The notes beneath the pieces were generated by a model, which did no database searches, was not told the origin of the DNA, and saw only the letters and a program-made list of their open reading frames with translations. Shown piece by piece: positions 16,691 through 24,721 of a stretch of DNA of 39,473 nt. A program made the translations under genes and the position numbers. Origin of the DNA: Eubacteriales bacterium (lineage in GTDB: Bacteria > Bacillota > Clostridia > Lachnospirales > Lachnospiraceae); NCBI GenBank assembly GCA_030524225.1, contig JAUNGV010000023.1:1-39473 (forward strand), read 5' to 3'. Position 1 is the first letter of the stretch. The number at the start of each line of letters is the position of its first letter.

Positions 16691-16753
16691 GTTTTCCTCC
16701 TGTTTTCTTCCTTTTATGCCCTATCTCTGAGAATTTCATTTCCATTCGCCCCC

Positions 16754-17683
16754 TCACTGCAGTTCCGGCACTCTGGAGAGGTCGTAGGGCGTCGCCTGAT
16801 AGACGTAGTAGTTGATCCAGTTGCAGTACAGGTTATTGCTGTGGGAGCGCCACTGCAGGAGCGGGCGCTCATCCGGATCGTCCCCCGGGAAATAGTTGAC
16901 AGGCATCTTAATGTTCAATCCCTTTTCCAGATCTCTCTCATACTCGTCGCGCAGTGTGTAGCGGTCATACTCCGGATGCCCCATGATGAAAATCTGCTTG
17001 CCGTTTCTGGACATACACAGCAGAACCCCAGCCTCCTTCGACTCCGCCAGCACCCGCAGATCAGGGCAGGCGTGGATGCGTGCGGCGGGAACTTCCGTGT
17101 AGCGGCTGTGCGGAATCAGAAAATAATCATCGAACCCTCTCACCAGCGGCTCCTTCCGGTGCAGTACCTTATGGGAAAAGACGCCGAACAGCTTCTCCGG
17201 CAGCAGCTGTTTGTTCAGTCCGTAATGGTAATAAAGACCTGCCTGCGCACCCCAGCAGATGTGATACGTGCTCGTGACGTTTCTCTTACTCCACTCCATC
17301 GCGCGGCACAGCTCCGGCCAGTAATCCACATCCTCATACGCCAGCTTTTCCACCGGCGCTCCCGTGATAATCATCCCGTCAAACGTCCTGTCTTTCAGTT
17401 CATCAAACGTATAGTAGAACTTGTGGAGATGTCCGGAAGAGGCTCTGTTTTTGGCTTTATGCGAACTCATGCGCATAAAGGTAACGTCCACCTGCAGCGG
17501 CGTATTGGAAAGCATCCGCAGCAGCTGCAGCTCCGTATCCTCCTTCTGCGGCATGAGATTGAGAATACACAGCTGCAGCGGACGAATATCCTGATGCATC
17601 GCCGTATTCTCATCCATCACAAAGAGATTTTCCCGCTCAAGGATCTCCTTGACCGGAAGGTCATTCTGTATTTTTATGGGCAT
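16754..17683 (-). CDS. metA: Homoserine O-acetyltransferase, MetA type
   Basis: The 309-residue product acylates homoserine in methionine synthesis. The catalytic cysteine is C143 ([10 protein letters not shown]), with H236 and E238 in MGHPEYD. The acyl-donor position after TGAPV is a glutamate (E112). In this family glutamate there marks acetyl-CoA users and glycine marks succinyl-CoA users, so acetyltransferase is inferred. GGAGG lies five bases ahead of the ATG at 17683. The frame stays open upstream through the structured leader to a TTG at 17818 that also has a GGAGG, giving a possible 45-residue extension that is not part of the family. It follows ligA in the same run. Confidence 0.93.
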   Translation of the reverse strand: MPIKIQNDLPVKEILERENLFVMDENTAMHQDIRPLQLCILNLMPQKEDTELQLLRMLSNTPLQVDVTFMRMSSHKAKNRASSGHLHKFYYTFDELKDRTFDGMIITGAPVEKLAYEDVDYWPELCRAMEWSKRNVTSTYHICWGAQAGLYYHYGLNKQLLPEKLFGVFSHKVLHRKEPLVRGFDDYFLIPHSRYTEVPAARIHACPDLRVLAESKEAGVLLCMSRNGKQIFIMGHPEYDRYTLRDEYERDLEKGLNIKMPVNYFPGDDPDERPLLQWRSHSNNLYCNWINYYVYQATPYDLSRVPELQ

Positions 17684-17820
17684 ATTTACCTCCATACCGG
17701 AGCGTTCTTCGCGACGGGGCGACGCAAATCTCCAATTTGCGTCTGCCATAATCGAGATTTGTGACACTCCGGCACAAATCTCGGGATTGAAAAATAAGCT
17801 ATCGAGCTTATTTTTCAATC
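17684..17820 (-). promoter_or_regulatory. R1 structured leader element A, upstream of metA
   Basis: In transcript order there are four hairpins. First is a perfect 16-bp stem (17820-17805 with 17800-17785, loop of 4). P1 is a perfect 11-bp stem (17783-17773 with 17763-17753) with the 9-nt loop CCGGAGTGT. P2 is a perfect 9-bp stem (17743-17735 with 17729-17721) with the loop TGGAG. P3 is a small GCG/CGC hairpin (17712-17702). Then come CTCCGG and the SD GGAGG (17693-17689). The P1 loop can pair with AACGCTCCGG (17706-17697), a possible pseudoknot. The CTCC could instead pair with the SD. Similar elements precede GH95, hemZ and an MBL gene. Confidence 0.65.
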
Positions 17821-17844
17821 TTTTACCTCCATTCCGCAGCTTGC

Positions 17845-19902
17845 TTATTCTTTCTCCCGCACCATCTCCAGGAAATCCTCCTCCGAGATCACCGGCACGC
17901 CGAGCTCCTGCGCCTTCTTGTTCTTTCCCGTCGTCGAGTGCACATCGTTGTTGATCAGATAGCTCGTCTTTGACGTCACGCTTCCCGTCGCCTTGCCGCC
18001 CAGACTCTCAATGCGCGCTTTCAGTTCGTTTCTGTTTGCAAAGTGATTCACCGCTCCCGTGATGACGAACACCTTGCCCGCCAGCGGCAGCTCCGCCTCT
18101 TCCGGATATTCGTTTTTCCTGATAACAAGCTCCCCGCACAGCTCTTCCAGACGTTTCCGGTTCGTCTCCTGTGCGAAGTAATCGGCAAATGCTCCCGCCA
18201 GCACAGGCCCGATTCCCTCGATCTGCGCCAGTTCCTCCTGCGTTGCCGCAAGCATCGCTGCCAGATCATCCGCAAAGTGACGGCAGAGAAGCTTTGCGTT
18301 CGCCGCCCCGATTCCCGGAATTCCGAGCGCATAAATCAGACGCGGCAGCTCCGTATGGCGGGAAGCCTCCACCCCAGCCTGCAGATTGGCGAAGGATTTC
18401 TCCCCGAAGCCGTCCATCTGTTCGATCTGTTCCCGGTAGCGGTCGAGATGATAGATATCGTCATAGTTGTGTATGAAACCTCCCGCGATCAGCTTCTCCA
18501 GCGTCATCTCCGAAAGGCCGTCAATATTCATCGCGTTGCGGCTGGTAAAGAGGGTAAAGGCCTTGATTTTCTTGGCCGTACATTCCGGATTCGGACAGAC
18601 GAGCACCTGCGCGTCGTTGTCCTGGCGCACCTGCGTCGCCTCCCCGCAGACGGGACAGTGCGCCGGGATCTCCAGCGTATCCGATCTCGTCAGATTCTCC
18701 GCAATCTGAGGGATAATCATGTTCGCCTTGTAAACCGAAATGCGGTCGCCGATCCCCAGCTGCAGGCTGCGCACAATGCTCACATTGTGGACGGAAGCCC
18801 GCTGTACCGTCGTCCCCTCCAGCTCCACCGGGGCGAACACCGCCACCGGATTAATCAGTCCCGTCCGGCTCGCGCTCCACTCCACAGCAAGGAGCGTCGT
18901 CTCCTGCACCTCGTCCGCCCATTTAAAAGCGATGGAATCCCGCGGGAACTTGGCCGTTCTCCCCAGAGACTCCCCGTAGGCGATATCATCGTACGTCAGC
19001 ACCAGACCGTCCGAAGGAAGATCAAACGTTTCCACCTCCCTCGAAAACCGCTCCACCTCGTTCAGAATCGTCTCCCCGCTCACCCGCACATACGGCACCG
19101 TCTCAAACCCCTGTTCCTGCAGGAAAAGGAGCTGTCTCTCACGGGAATTGTGAAAATCAGCCTCGCCCTGCGCCTCCACCAACGCAAAGGCATAGAGGTG
19201 TACCCGCCGCTTTGCCGTGACCTCACTGTTCAGCTGCCGCACCGAACCACTGCAGAGATTGCGGGGATTTTTGTAACGGCTCTCCGCCTCGCCTTCCTCC
19301 TCCGAAGTCCGGCTCAGAACCGCAAAATCAGAATATCTGATAATCGCCTCGCCCCGCAGAATCAGCTTGCCCCGAAAAGGAATAGCAAGCGGCAGGTTGC
19401 AAAAGACGCGGGCGTTCGGCGTGATCACCTCGCCGATCTCCCCGTTTCCCCTCGTCACCGCCTTGGAAAGGGCACCGTTTTCATACGTCAGAACCACAGT
19501 CAGACCGTCCAGCTTCCACGAGAGCAGGCCTTCCTGCTCTCCCAGCCACGCCCGCAGTTCCTCTCTCGATTTTGTCTTTCCGAGGGAGAGCATCGGCTTC
19601 TCGTGTCTCTCCTTGGGCAGAAAGTCAACCGCCTCATAGCCGACCCGCACCGTCGGGGAGCCTGCCAGCACCACACCCGTCTTCTTCTCCAGCGCGCTGA
19701 GCTCGTCGCAGAGCGCATCGTACTCCCGGTTGCTCATGATCTCGGCGTCTTCCGCGTAATAGGCCCGCGCCGCGCGCTCAAGCAAAGCGGTCAGTTCCTT
19801 CATCCGCGCCAGATCGACGCCCTCCCCGGCAGCCGAGGCGGGCGCGCTCTTTGCCTCCTGCGTCACTTCCTCCTCAGAGTCCCGCTGCATGATAGAGTGC
19901 AT
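17845..19902 (-). CDS. ligA: NAD-dependent DNA ligase
   Basis: The product has about 685 residues with the LigA order: Ia helices with [15 protein letters not shown] near 48, adenylation domain with the nucleotide-binding lysine K130 (SWKLDG), OB fold, four-cysteine zinc finger (CPVC...CPNPEC), helix-hairpin-helix repeats, and a C-terminal BRCT domain ([13 protein letters not shown] onward). It seals nicks in replication and repair. The adenylation region is divergent: [12 protein letters not shown] replaces the usual TRGDG..GEDVT. It may thus be a lineage-specific form or a second ligase. The ATG at 19902 has GGGAG upstream and overlaps the preceding gene by 29 bp. Confidence 0.9.
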   Translation of the reverse strand: MHSIMQRDSEEEVTQEAKSAPASAAGEGVDLARMKELTALLERAARAYYAEDAEIMSNREYDALCDELSALEKKTGVVLAGSPTVRVGYEAVDFLPKERHEKPMLSLGKTKSREELRAWLGEQEGLLSWKLDGLTVVLTYENGALSKAVTRGNGEIGEVITPNARVFCNLPLAIPFRGKLILRGEAIIRYSDFAVLSRTSEEEGEAESRYKNPRNLCSGSVRQLNSEVTAKRRVHLYAFALVEAQGEADFHNSRERQLLFLQEQGFETVPYVRVSGETILNEVERFSREVETFDLPSDGLVLTYDDIAYGESLGRTAKFPRDSIAFKWADEVQETTLLAVEWSASRTGLINPVAVFAPVELEGTTVQRASVHNVSIVRSLQLGIGDRISVYKANMIIPQIAENLTRSDTLEIPAHCPVCGEATQVRQDNDAQVLVCPNPECTAKKIKAFTLFTSRNAMNIDGLSEMTLEKLIAGGFIHNYDDIYHLDRYREQIEQMDGFGEKSFANLQAGVEASRHTELPRLIYALGIPGIGAANAKLLCRHFADDLAAMLAATQEELAQIEGIGPVLAGAFADYFAQETNRKRLEELCGELVIRKNEYPEEAELPLAGKVFVITGAVNHFANRNELKARIESLGGKATGSVTSKTSYLINNDVHSTTGKNKKAQELGVPVISEEDFLEMVREKE

Positions 19903-20728
19903 TCCTTTCTTCTCCCTTGATTTCCCGCATCTCCCCCGGCTGCAGATCATTCAGACGCACCGTCAGAACGCGGATTCTTTTTAACGTCTTGACTTCATTT
20001 CCCACGACCCGGCACATGCGGCGGATCTGGTGATTGAGTCCCTGGGTGAGCACGATCCGTATCGTGGATTCTCCAAGCCTTGCCACCTCGCAGGGCCTCG
20101 TCGTCACGTCCAGCTCCTTCAGATACACGCCCTTGCGCAGACGCTGCAGGCTCGCGTCGGAAATCCTGCCCCGCAGGCGGACGATATACTCCTTCTCGTG
20201 CCCGCCGGAGGCGCGCATCATCGCGTCGATCAGCCTGCCGTCATTCGTCATCAGGAGCAACCCCTCCGACTCACGGTCGAGACGCCCCGCATACGTCAGA
20301 CGCACCGGATAGAAAAAAGCGTCCGAGACCGTCCGCTCCGCATGCGGATCCCGGGCCGTACACGTCACGCCCACCGGCTTATACCACGCGACGACCACCT
20401 TCTTGTCCTCGCCCCGCAGACGCTTCCCTCTCACTGTGATCTCTTCCCTGCCGCTCACCCGCATGCCCGGCTGCGCCGGCGCGCCGTTGACCGCAACGAG
20501 CCCCTGTGCAATGAGCTGATCCGCATCCCTGCGGGAACAGATCCCGCAGGAAGCAATATACTGGTTCAGGCGCATACCGCCCGGCTGCGGTGCCTTCTGC
20601 GGCTGCTGTGATGACGACTGCGGCCGGGGCGCTCTCTGCGGCTGCCCACCTTCTGCCGCGCTCCTGCGCGTATGTCCGCCCGGCTGCCGCAGCGCGCTTC
20701 CCGACCTTCTCTTGTCATTTCTGTTCAT
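19874..20728 (-). CDS. RsuA/RluB/RluF-type rRNA pseudouridine synthase
   Basis: This enzyme of about 284 residues converts a specific uridine of ribosomal RNA to pseudouridine. An S4 RNA-binding domain begins at MRLNQYIASCG (about residue 52). The catalytic aspartate is D151 in AGRLDRESEGLLLMTNDG. The C-terminal LTQGLNHQIRRM motif is typical of the family. Whether it modifies 23S (RluB/RluF-like) or 16S RNA cannot be decided here; RluF-like is the best guess. The first 50 residues are a Gln/Pro/Arg/Ser-rich, probably disordered tail. The ATG at 20728 overlaps the mecA stop by four bases (ATGA), and its 3' end overlaps the ligA start, so all three are coupled. Confidence 0.87.
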   Translation of the reverse strand: MNRNDKRRSGSALRQPGGHTRRSAAEGGQPQRAPRPQSSSQQPQKAPQPGGMRLNQYIASCGICSRRDADQLIAQGLVAVNGAPAQPGMRVSGREEITVRGKRLRGEDKKVVVAWYKPVGVTCTARDPHAERTVSDAFFYPVRLTYAGRLDRESEGLLLMTNDGRLIDAMMRASGGHEKEYIVRLRGRISDASLQRLRKGVYLKELDVTTRPCEVARLGESTIRIVLTQGLNHQIRRMCRVVGNEVKTLKRIRVLTVRLNDLQPGEMREIKGEERNALYHAAGL

Positions 20729-21576
20729 AGCTTCGCCAGCATTTCGATGGCGTCCTTGTCCCACAGGCATTCCGTGTGCTCCTTTAAATATGCGGTATAT
20801 TCCGGCCGCGCCGTGATCAGTGTGCCGAACTCATTGGCGTGCAGCACCGCCTTCTCAAACGCATCGTCCTCCGGTGAATTTTTTTCCAGAACGAGGCAGT
20901 ATGTTCCATTCTTTTCCTGATAGTAGAGCGCCGAGGGAACTCTTGCTCCCGCGCCCCACTGTCTGCAGCAGTCGATCGCCGCCCGCATCGTCGGGAAGGA
21001 AACAATATATTCCGTCTCCGGTCTCTCATACCCGTTTTCCGCAGCGCTCTGCGTCCCGTTCTGTGACGCCCCCTGCGCCTTCTCTCTGCGCTCTGTCTCC
21101 GCGCCGCTCCGCCCGTTCTCCGCTTTGTCCCGGCTCTTCCCCGATGCGCCGGAAGAGGCCTTGCGCTCAGCCTCCGCCCGCAGCGCCCTCTTTTGCTGGG
21201 AAGCCGCATAGTCCTTTAAGCGTTCCACTCTCTCATCATCGGAGAGAAGGCGCAGCTCATCAATCAGCTCCTGGGGAAAAGTAATGCCCAGCTTGGTCCG
21301 CAGCTTATCCAGCAGATTCTGGAACGCCTCCCCGGTTTTCTCCGAGAGCGTCAGACTCACCGAGTGATCCGGCAGCACTGCGATCTGCATGGAAGTAATC
21401 GCCCCCTGAGGCCGGAAATCAACGGCCTTCGCCGCCTCGTCCACCACGGCATGCAGGAACTCCATCGCCTCCTTTTTCTTCTCGAACAGATCATCGATCC
21501 GGAGTCCCTTTTCGCGCATATCCTCCTCTGTTATGATACAGTTGACCGTATTGTCATCAATTCTCTTAAACGTCAT
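20725..21576 (-). CDS. mecA: MecA-type adaptor protein for the Clp protease
   Basis: The product has 283 residues. The N-terminal domain (MTFKRIDDNTVNCIITEEDM, then a helix with FLHAVVDEAAKAV) binds substrates in this family. A charged, low-complexity linker follows (about 125-180). The C-terminal domain (TEYIVSFPTMRAAIDCCRQW to the end) binds ClpC. Such adaptors direct proteins to ClpCP. The start overlaps the stop of the GH95 gene by four bases (ATGA), so its translation depends on that gene, an unusual partner for a proteolysis adaptor. The next gene overlaps its stop in the same way. Confidence 0.85.
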   Translation of the reverse strand: MTFKRIDDNTVNCIITEEDMREKGLRIDDLFEKKKEAMEFLHAVVDEAAKAVDFRPQGAITSMQIAVLPDHSVSLTLSEKTGEAFQNLLDKLRTKLGITFPQELIDELRLLSDDERVERLKDYAASQQKRALRAEAERKASSGASGKSRDKAENGRSGAETERREKAQGASQNGTQSAAENGYERPETEYIVSFPTMRAAIDCCRQWGAGARVPSALYYQEKNGTYCLVLEKNSPEDDAFEKAVLHANEFGTLITARPEYTAYLKEHTECLWDKDAIEMLAKL

Positions 21577-24095
21577 TCTTCTTTCGTTTCTCCTTCAAAA
21601 TCCTTCTCCGTCAGCCGGAACACATCTCTTCCCTCCACCGTCCGGACGAGGCTTCTGCCCCGGTAAACGAATTCAATCCGCCTCGGCTGATCCGCTTTGG
21701 AATAGACTCTCGCGTCCAGCAGTCTGCCGTCTGCAAAGAACAGATCGATCTGGATCGCGCCCCACGCCCGCAGACCGCACGCCTGTCCGTTGCCCAGCTC
21801 CCGCGGCAGCGCCGGGAGCAGAATGACTCTGTTCTCCTCATTCTGCAGAAGCATCTCGCTGATTCCCGCCGCTGCGGCAAAATTGCCGTCGATCTGGAAC
21901 GGAGGATGCGCGTCGAAAAGATTCGGGTACGTCCCGGCTCCCTCGCCCTCCGCGGCGATCGTCCGCTGCTCCTGGGTCAGATGCAGCTGGCGCTTCAGGA
22001 GGGAAAGGGCTCTGTCCCCGTCTCCCAGACGCGCCCAGATATTGATCTTCCATCCGAGACTCCATCCCGTCCCCACATCGGTGCGCTCTTCCAGCGACCT
22101 GCGGCACGCCCTGATCCAGCGGTTCTCCCCGTCCTCCTGCATCCCGCTCCGGTCCACACGGAACTCCCGGCCCGGATAAAGCGGATACAGATGGGAAATG
22201 TGACGGTGATGAATCTCATCCTCCTCAAACTCCTCATCCCACTCCAGAAGCTGTCCCCGGCTGCCGATCCGGTACGGCGCAAGCCGCGCCAGCGCCTTCC
22301 GCGCCCTGTCCGCAAGAGGATCTCTGGCGTCGCACCGTTCCTGAATCTCATCCGTCATCGTTTTCTGGCGTTCCTTTGACAGATAGGCCGGGATCTCCTG
22401 CTGCCGGTCCGTCCGATCCAGAATTTCCACCGTTCTGACAAAGTTGCCGAGAACTTCCCGCACAATCGCAAGACTCATCGTCGTGTATTTCGTATTATGG
22501 CATTTCTCCCCGTTTTGCACAAACGTATTTTCGGGGGAACCGGAAACCGGAAGAACAAGATTTCCCTCCCCATCCTCCGTCAGAATATCGAGGAAGAACT
22601 GCGCCGCCTTTTTCAGCACGGGATAACAGCGGTTCTCCAGAAACTCCTGATCCAGCGTATACGCATAGTGTTCGCAGAGATGACGCGCCAGCCACCCGTA
22701 AGCCATATTCCAGAAACCGCAGGTATTCATATTGTGCTGCGGATGACGGATCCCGACCGGATGCGCCATACCCCAGATATCCGTATTGTGATGCACGACC
22801 GCGCCGTCCGCATGATAGAATTTCTGCGCTGTCTGTGCTCCGGTCTCAGAGAGAATATCGATGAAATCAAAGAGCGGCCCCGTCAGTTCCGAGAGATTCT
22901 CCGCCTCCGCGCCCCAGTAATTCATCTCCAGATTGATATTCGTCGTGTAATTGGAGGACCACGGCGGCTGAATTTTATCATTCCAGATTCCCTGCAGGTT
23001 CATCGGCCTCGTGCCCGCCCGGGACGCCGCAATCGTCAGATAACGGCCGTACTGGAAGAGAAGGGAATACAGATACGGGTCGTCTTGGGTCTCCTGAAAC
23101 AGACGCAGGCGCTCGTCCACCGGCAGCTCGTCCTCCTCCGGCCCGCCTGCAAAGCGCAGACTGACGCGGCTATAGAGACTGCGGTAATCCGCGATATGCC
23201 TTTTCTTCAATTCGTCATAGGAAAACGCGGCCGCGCGCCTGTCGTCATCCATCAGAAGGCTCCGACAGTCCGCACCGTCCAGATACGGATGTCTGTCATA
23301 TCCCCGGAAAGAGGTGCGCAGATAAATCCGCATTTCCACTCGATCCGCCTTCTGCACGCGAATGCAGGGAACTCTCTCCTCTGCCTCCGATTCCGTTGTC
23401 GCCGCACAGACGCTTCCTCCCTCCGCCTCCAGAGAAATGAGAACGCCGAAACGCATTCCTTTCCGCGCGTCCTCCTGCTCATAGCGAACCGGGTCCGGCG
23501 CTTCCAGATAACCCGGCAGATCCTCCGACGGCGCGATCCCGTCCAGCGTCAGCGTCGCCCTGCCGTCTCCCGCCTCACCCGCCGTATGGAAGCGGAGCGG
23601 CGAATCGATTCTGACATCAAAGGTTATATGACCCGGTTCCGTCGCCTCGAACTTCATCACCATAACCTGATCCGGTTCGGAAATAAAGGTTTCTCTCCAG
23701 AACAGCGCATCGCCCGAAACATAGGCCGTGTGATGGATCGCTCTCTCGAGATCCAGATTTCTCTCATATTCACTGTAGCTGCTCTCCGGGAAAGTAAAGT
23801 GCAGCGTTCCCGCCGGCAGATACGACTCTGAATACCGTCCCAGCAGGTGCTCTTCGATATACGCGTCGGCCTGCGCCCGCTCCCCTGCCATAACGAGTTC
23901 CCGCGCCCGCTGCATATGCGTCCACGCATCCGTCACACCGTCGTCCTTGCCCGGATATCCTGACCAGAGCGTGTCCTCATTGAGGCAGACCGTTTCCTTC
24001 TGCGGATCTCCGAAGAGCATCGCGCCGATTCTCCCGTTCCCAAGCGGCAGAGCCTGTGTCCAGCAGTCTGCCGGCTGTCTATACCATAATCTCAT
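21573..24095 (-). CDS. GH95 family alpha-L-fucosidase-type glycoside hydrolase
   Basis: The product has about 840 residues and no signal peptide, so it acts inside the cell. The N-terminal beta domain starts LWYRQPADCWTQALPLGNGR, followed by the (alpha/alpha)6 barrel. Family blocks include the paired asparagines in NYTTNINLEMNYW, the HHNTDIWGMAHPVG stretch and D in AHPPFQIDGNFAAAAG. Known members cleave alpha-1,2-linked L-fucose by inversion, and some act on L-galactose. The ATG at 24095 follows GGGAGAGG and is chosen over upstream ATGs because the extra frame is the R1 element. It is the first gene of a coupled run with mecA, the pseudouridine synthase and ligA. No fucose-metabolism genes are nearby. 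Confidence 0.87.
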   Translation of the reverse strand: MRLWYRQPADCWTQALPLGNGRIGAMLFGDPQKETVCLNEDTLWSGYPGKDDGVTDAWTHMQRARELVMAGERAQADAYIEEHLLGRYSESYLPAGTLHFTFPESSYSEYERNLDLERAIHHTAYVSGDALFWRETFISEPDQVMVMKFEATEPGHITFDVRIDSPLRFHTAGEAGDGRATLTLDGIAPSEDLPGYLEAPDPVRYEQEDARKGMRFGVLISLEAEGGSVCAATTESEAEERVPCIRVQKADRVEMRIYLRTSFRGYDRHPYLDGADCRSLLMDDDRRAAAFSYDELKKRHIADYRSLYSRVSLRFAGGPEEDELPVDERLRLFQETQDDPYLYSLLFQYGRYLTIAASRAGTRPMNLQGIWNDKIQPPWSSNYTTNINLEMNYWGAEAENLSELTGPLFDFIDILSETGAQTAQKFYHADGAVVHHNTDIWGMAHPVGIRHPQHNMNTCGFWNMAYGWLARHLCEHYAYTLDQEFLENRCYPVLKKAAQFFLDILTEDGEGNLVLPVSGSPENTFVQNGEKCHNTKYTTMSLAIVREVLGNFVRTVEILDRTDRQQEIPAYLSKERQKTMTDEIQERCDARDPLADRARKALARLAPYRIGSRGQLLEWDEEFEEDEIHHRHISHLYPLYPGREFRVDRSGMQEDGENRWIRACRRSLEERTDVGTGWSLGWKINIWARLGDGDRALSLLKRQLHLTQEQRTIAAEGEGAGTYPNLFDAHPPFQIDGNFAAAAGISEMLLQNEENRVILLPALPRELGNGQACGLRAWGAIQIDLFFADGRLLDARVYSKADQPRRIEFVYRGRSLVRTVEGRDVFRLTEKDFEGETKEE

Positions 24096-24275
24096 ACCCT
24101 CTCCCATCCGGAGCGCTCCACGCGACAGAGGCAGGGCAAATCTCAAGTCTGTGCCTGCCGTCCCGGAATTTGTGACGCTCCACCACAAATCCCGACATAG
24201 ACATATTAGTCCCTTCTCAATTTGCTATGCAAATTGAGAAGTAGCAGTCAAAGATTCACCCAAGGTGAATCTTTA
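24096..24275 (-). promoter_or_regulatory. R1 structured leader element B, upstream of GH95
   Basis: In transcript order: a perfect 11-bp hairpin (24274-24264 with 24260-24250, 3-nt loop) and a perfect 13-bp hairpin (24241-24229 with 24225-24213, 3-nt loop). P1 follows, an 11-bp stem (24194-24184 with 24174-24164) with the 9-nt loop GTGGAGCGT. Next are an imperfect P2 (about 24155-24130), a short GCG/CGC P3 (24123-24113), CGCTCCGG (24115-24108) and the SD. P1 stem and loop lengths equal those of element A, and the P1 loop GGAGCG can again pair with the downstream CGCTCC. The whole leader is thus a chain of hairpins. Confidence 0.65.
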
Positions 24276-24281
24276 ACCTTG

Positions 24282-24287
24282 ATTATA
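24282..24287 (-). promoter_or_regulatory. Extended -10 promoter of the GH95 run
   Basis: On the minus strand TGGTATAAT gives a perfect -10 (24287-24282) with the TGn extension. No good -35 is seen, as is common for extended -10 promoters. Transcription would start near 24275, giving a leader of about 180 nt that covers element B. Confidence 0.6.
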
Positions 24288-24313
24288 CCATTCTTTTTTC
24301 GATAGTACAGAGG

Positions 24314-24344
24314 AAGACGGTATACGTTTGCCGCATACCGTCTT
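24314..24344. terminator. Hairpin after the PqqD-like gene
   Basis: AAGACGGTAT (24314-24323) pairs perfectly with ATACCGTCTT (24335-24344) around an 11-nt loop. It lies 18 bp past the stop codon. On the minus strand only a short pyrimidine stretch follows, so it is a moderate terminator candidate separating this operon from the GH95 promoter. Confidence 0.55.
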
Positions 24345-24361
24345 GTGACCGTCCGGATTAT

Positions 24362-24721
24362 TTATTTCTTTTTCTGCACTCTGGGGCGGCTGTAGCCGAT
24401 GAAGTGGTTGGCGTACAGGATCTTGAAAAACTTCGTCAGTCTCGGCAGGAGCGGTTCGGCTTTCTCTCCGTACTTCTCCTTTACCAGAACGCTGATGTCG
24501 TAGATCGTCCTTGTCCCGTCCATCTGCTGCCAGATAAAGCTGCCGTATTCATCCAGACTGATCCGGCTCTCCTTCGGCCGGTGAAAGAATTTCTGCGCCA
24601 GCCGGTTATAGAATCCCGTATTGCGGACGAGGATCTCTACCAGTCCCTTTTCATCCAGCTTCCACTCGCGGTCCGGGGCGCAGACGGGCACATAATCCAG
24701 ATAATTCTCCTTCTTTCCCAT
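24362..24721 (-). CDS. PqqD-like small protein next to an OPT transporter
   Basis: The product has 119 residues. The middle (about 55-100: SRISLDEYGSFIWQQMDGTRTIYDISVLVKEKYG, quoted here only as a domain span) matches the PqqD pattern of a hydrophobic-W-x-x-x-D-G-x-x-T-I core followed by helices. PqqD-like winged-helix domains bind leader peptides of ribosomally made peptides. No precursor peptide or radical SAM maturase lies nearby. The ATG directly follows the transporter's stop (TAAATG), with an AGAAAGAAG SD inside that gene, so the two are coupled. A role in handling the transporter's peptide substrate is inference. Confidence 0.68.
   Translation of the reverse strand: MGKKENYLDYVPVCAPDREWKLDEKGLVEILVRNTGFYNRLAQKFFHRPKESRISLDEYGSFIWQQMDGTRTIYDISVLVKEKYGEKAEPLLPRLTKFFKILYANHFIGYSRPRVQKKK

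Noticed and set aside
17684-17820. SAM riboswitch or T-box ahead of metA
   Set aside because: The conserved SAM-I core and kink-turn, and the T-box sequence, were looked for and not seen. The hairpins form a different architecture.
17785-17820. Invertible promoter (inverton) or simple ligA terminator
   Set aside because: The 16-bp repeats are only four bases apart, too close for site-specific inversion, and no recombinase gene or T-run is present.
18043-19920. Open frame of 625 codons opposite ligA
   Set aside because: Same reasoning: arginine/leucine-rich antisense shadow of a well-supported gene.
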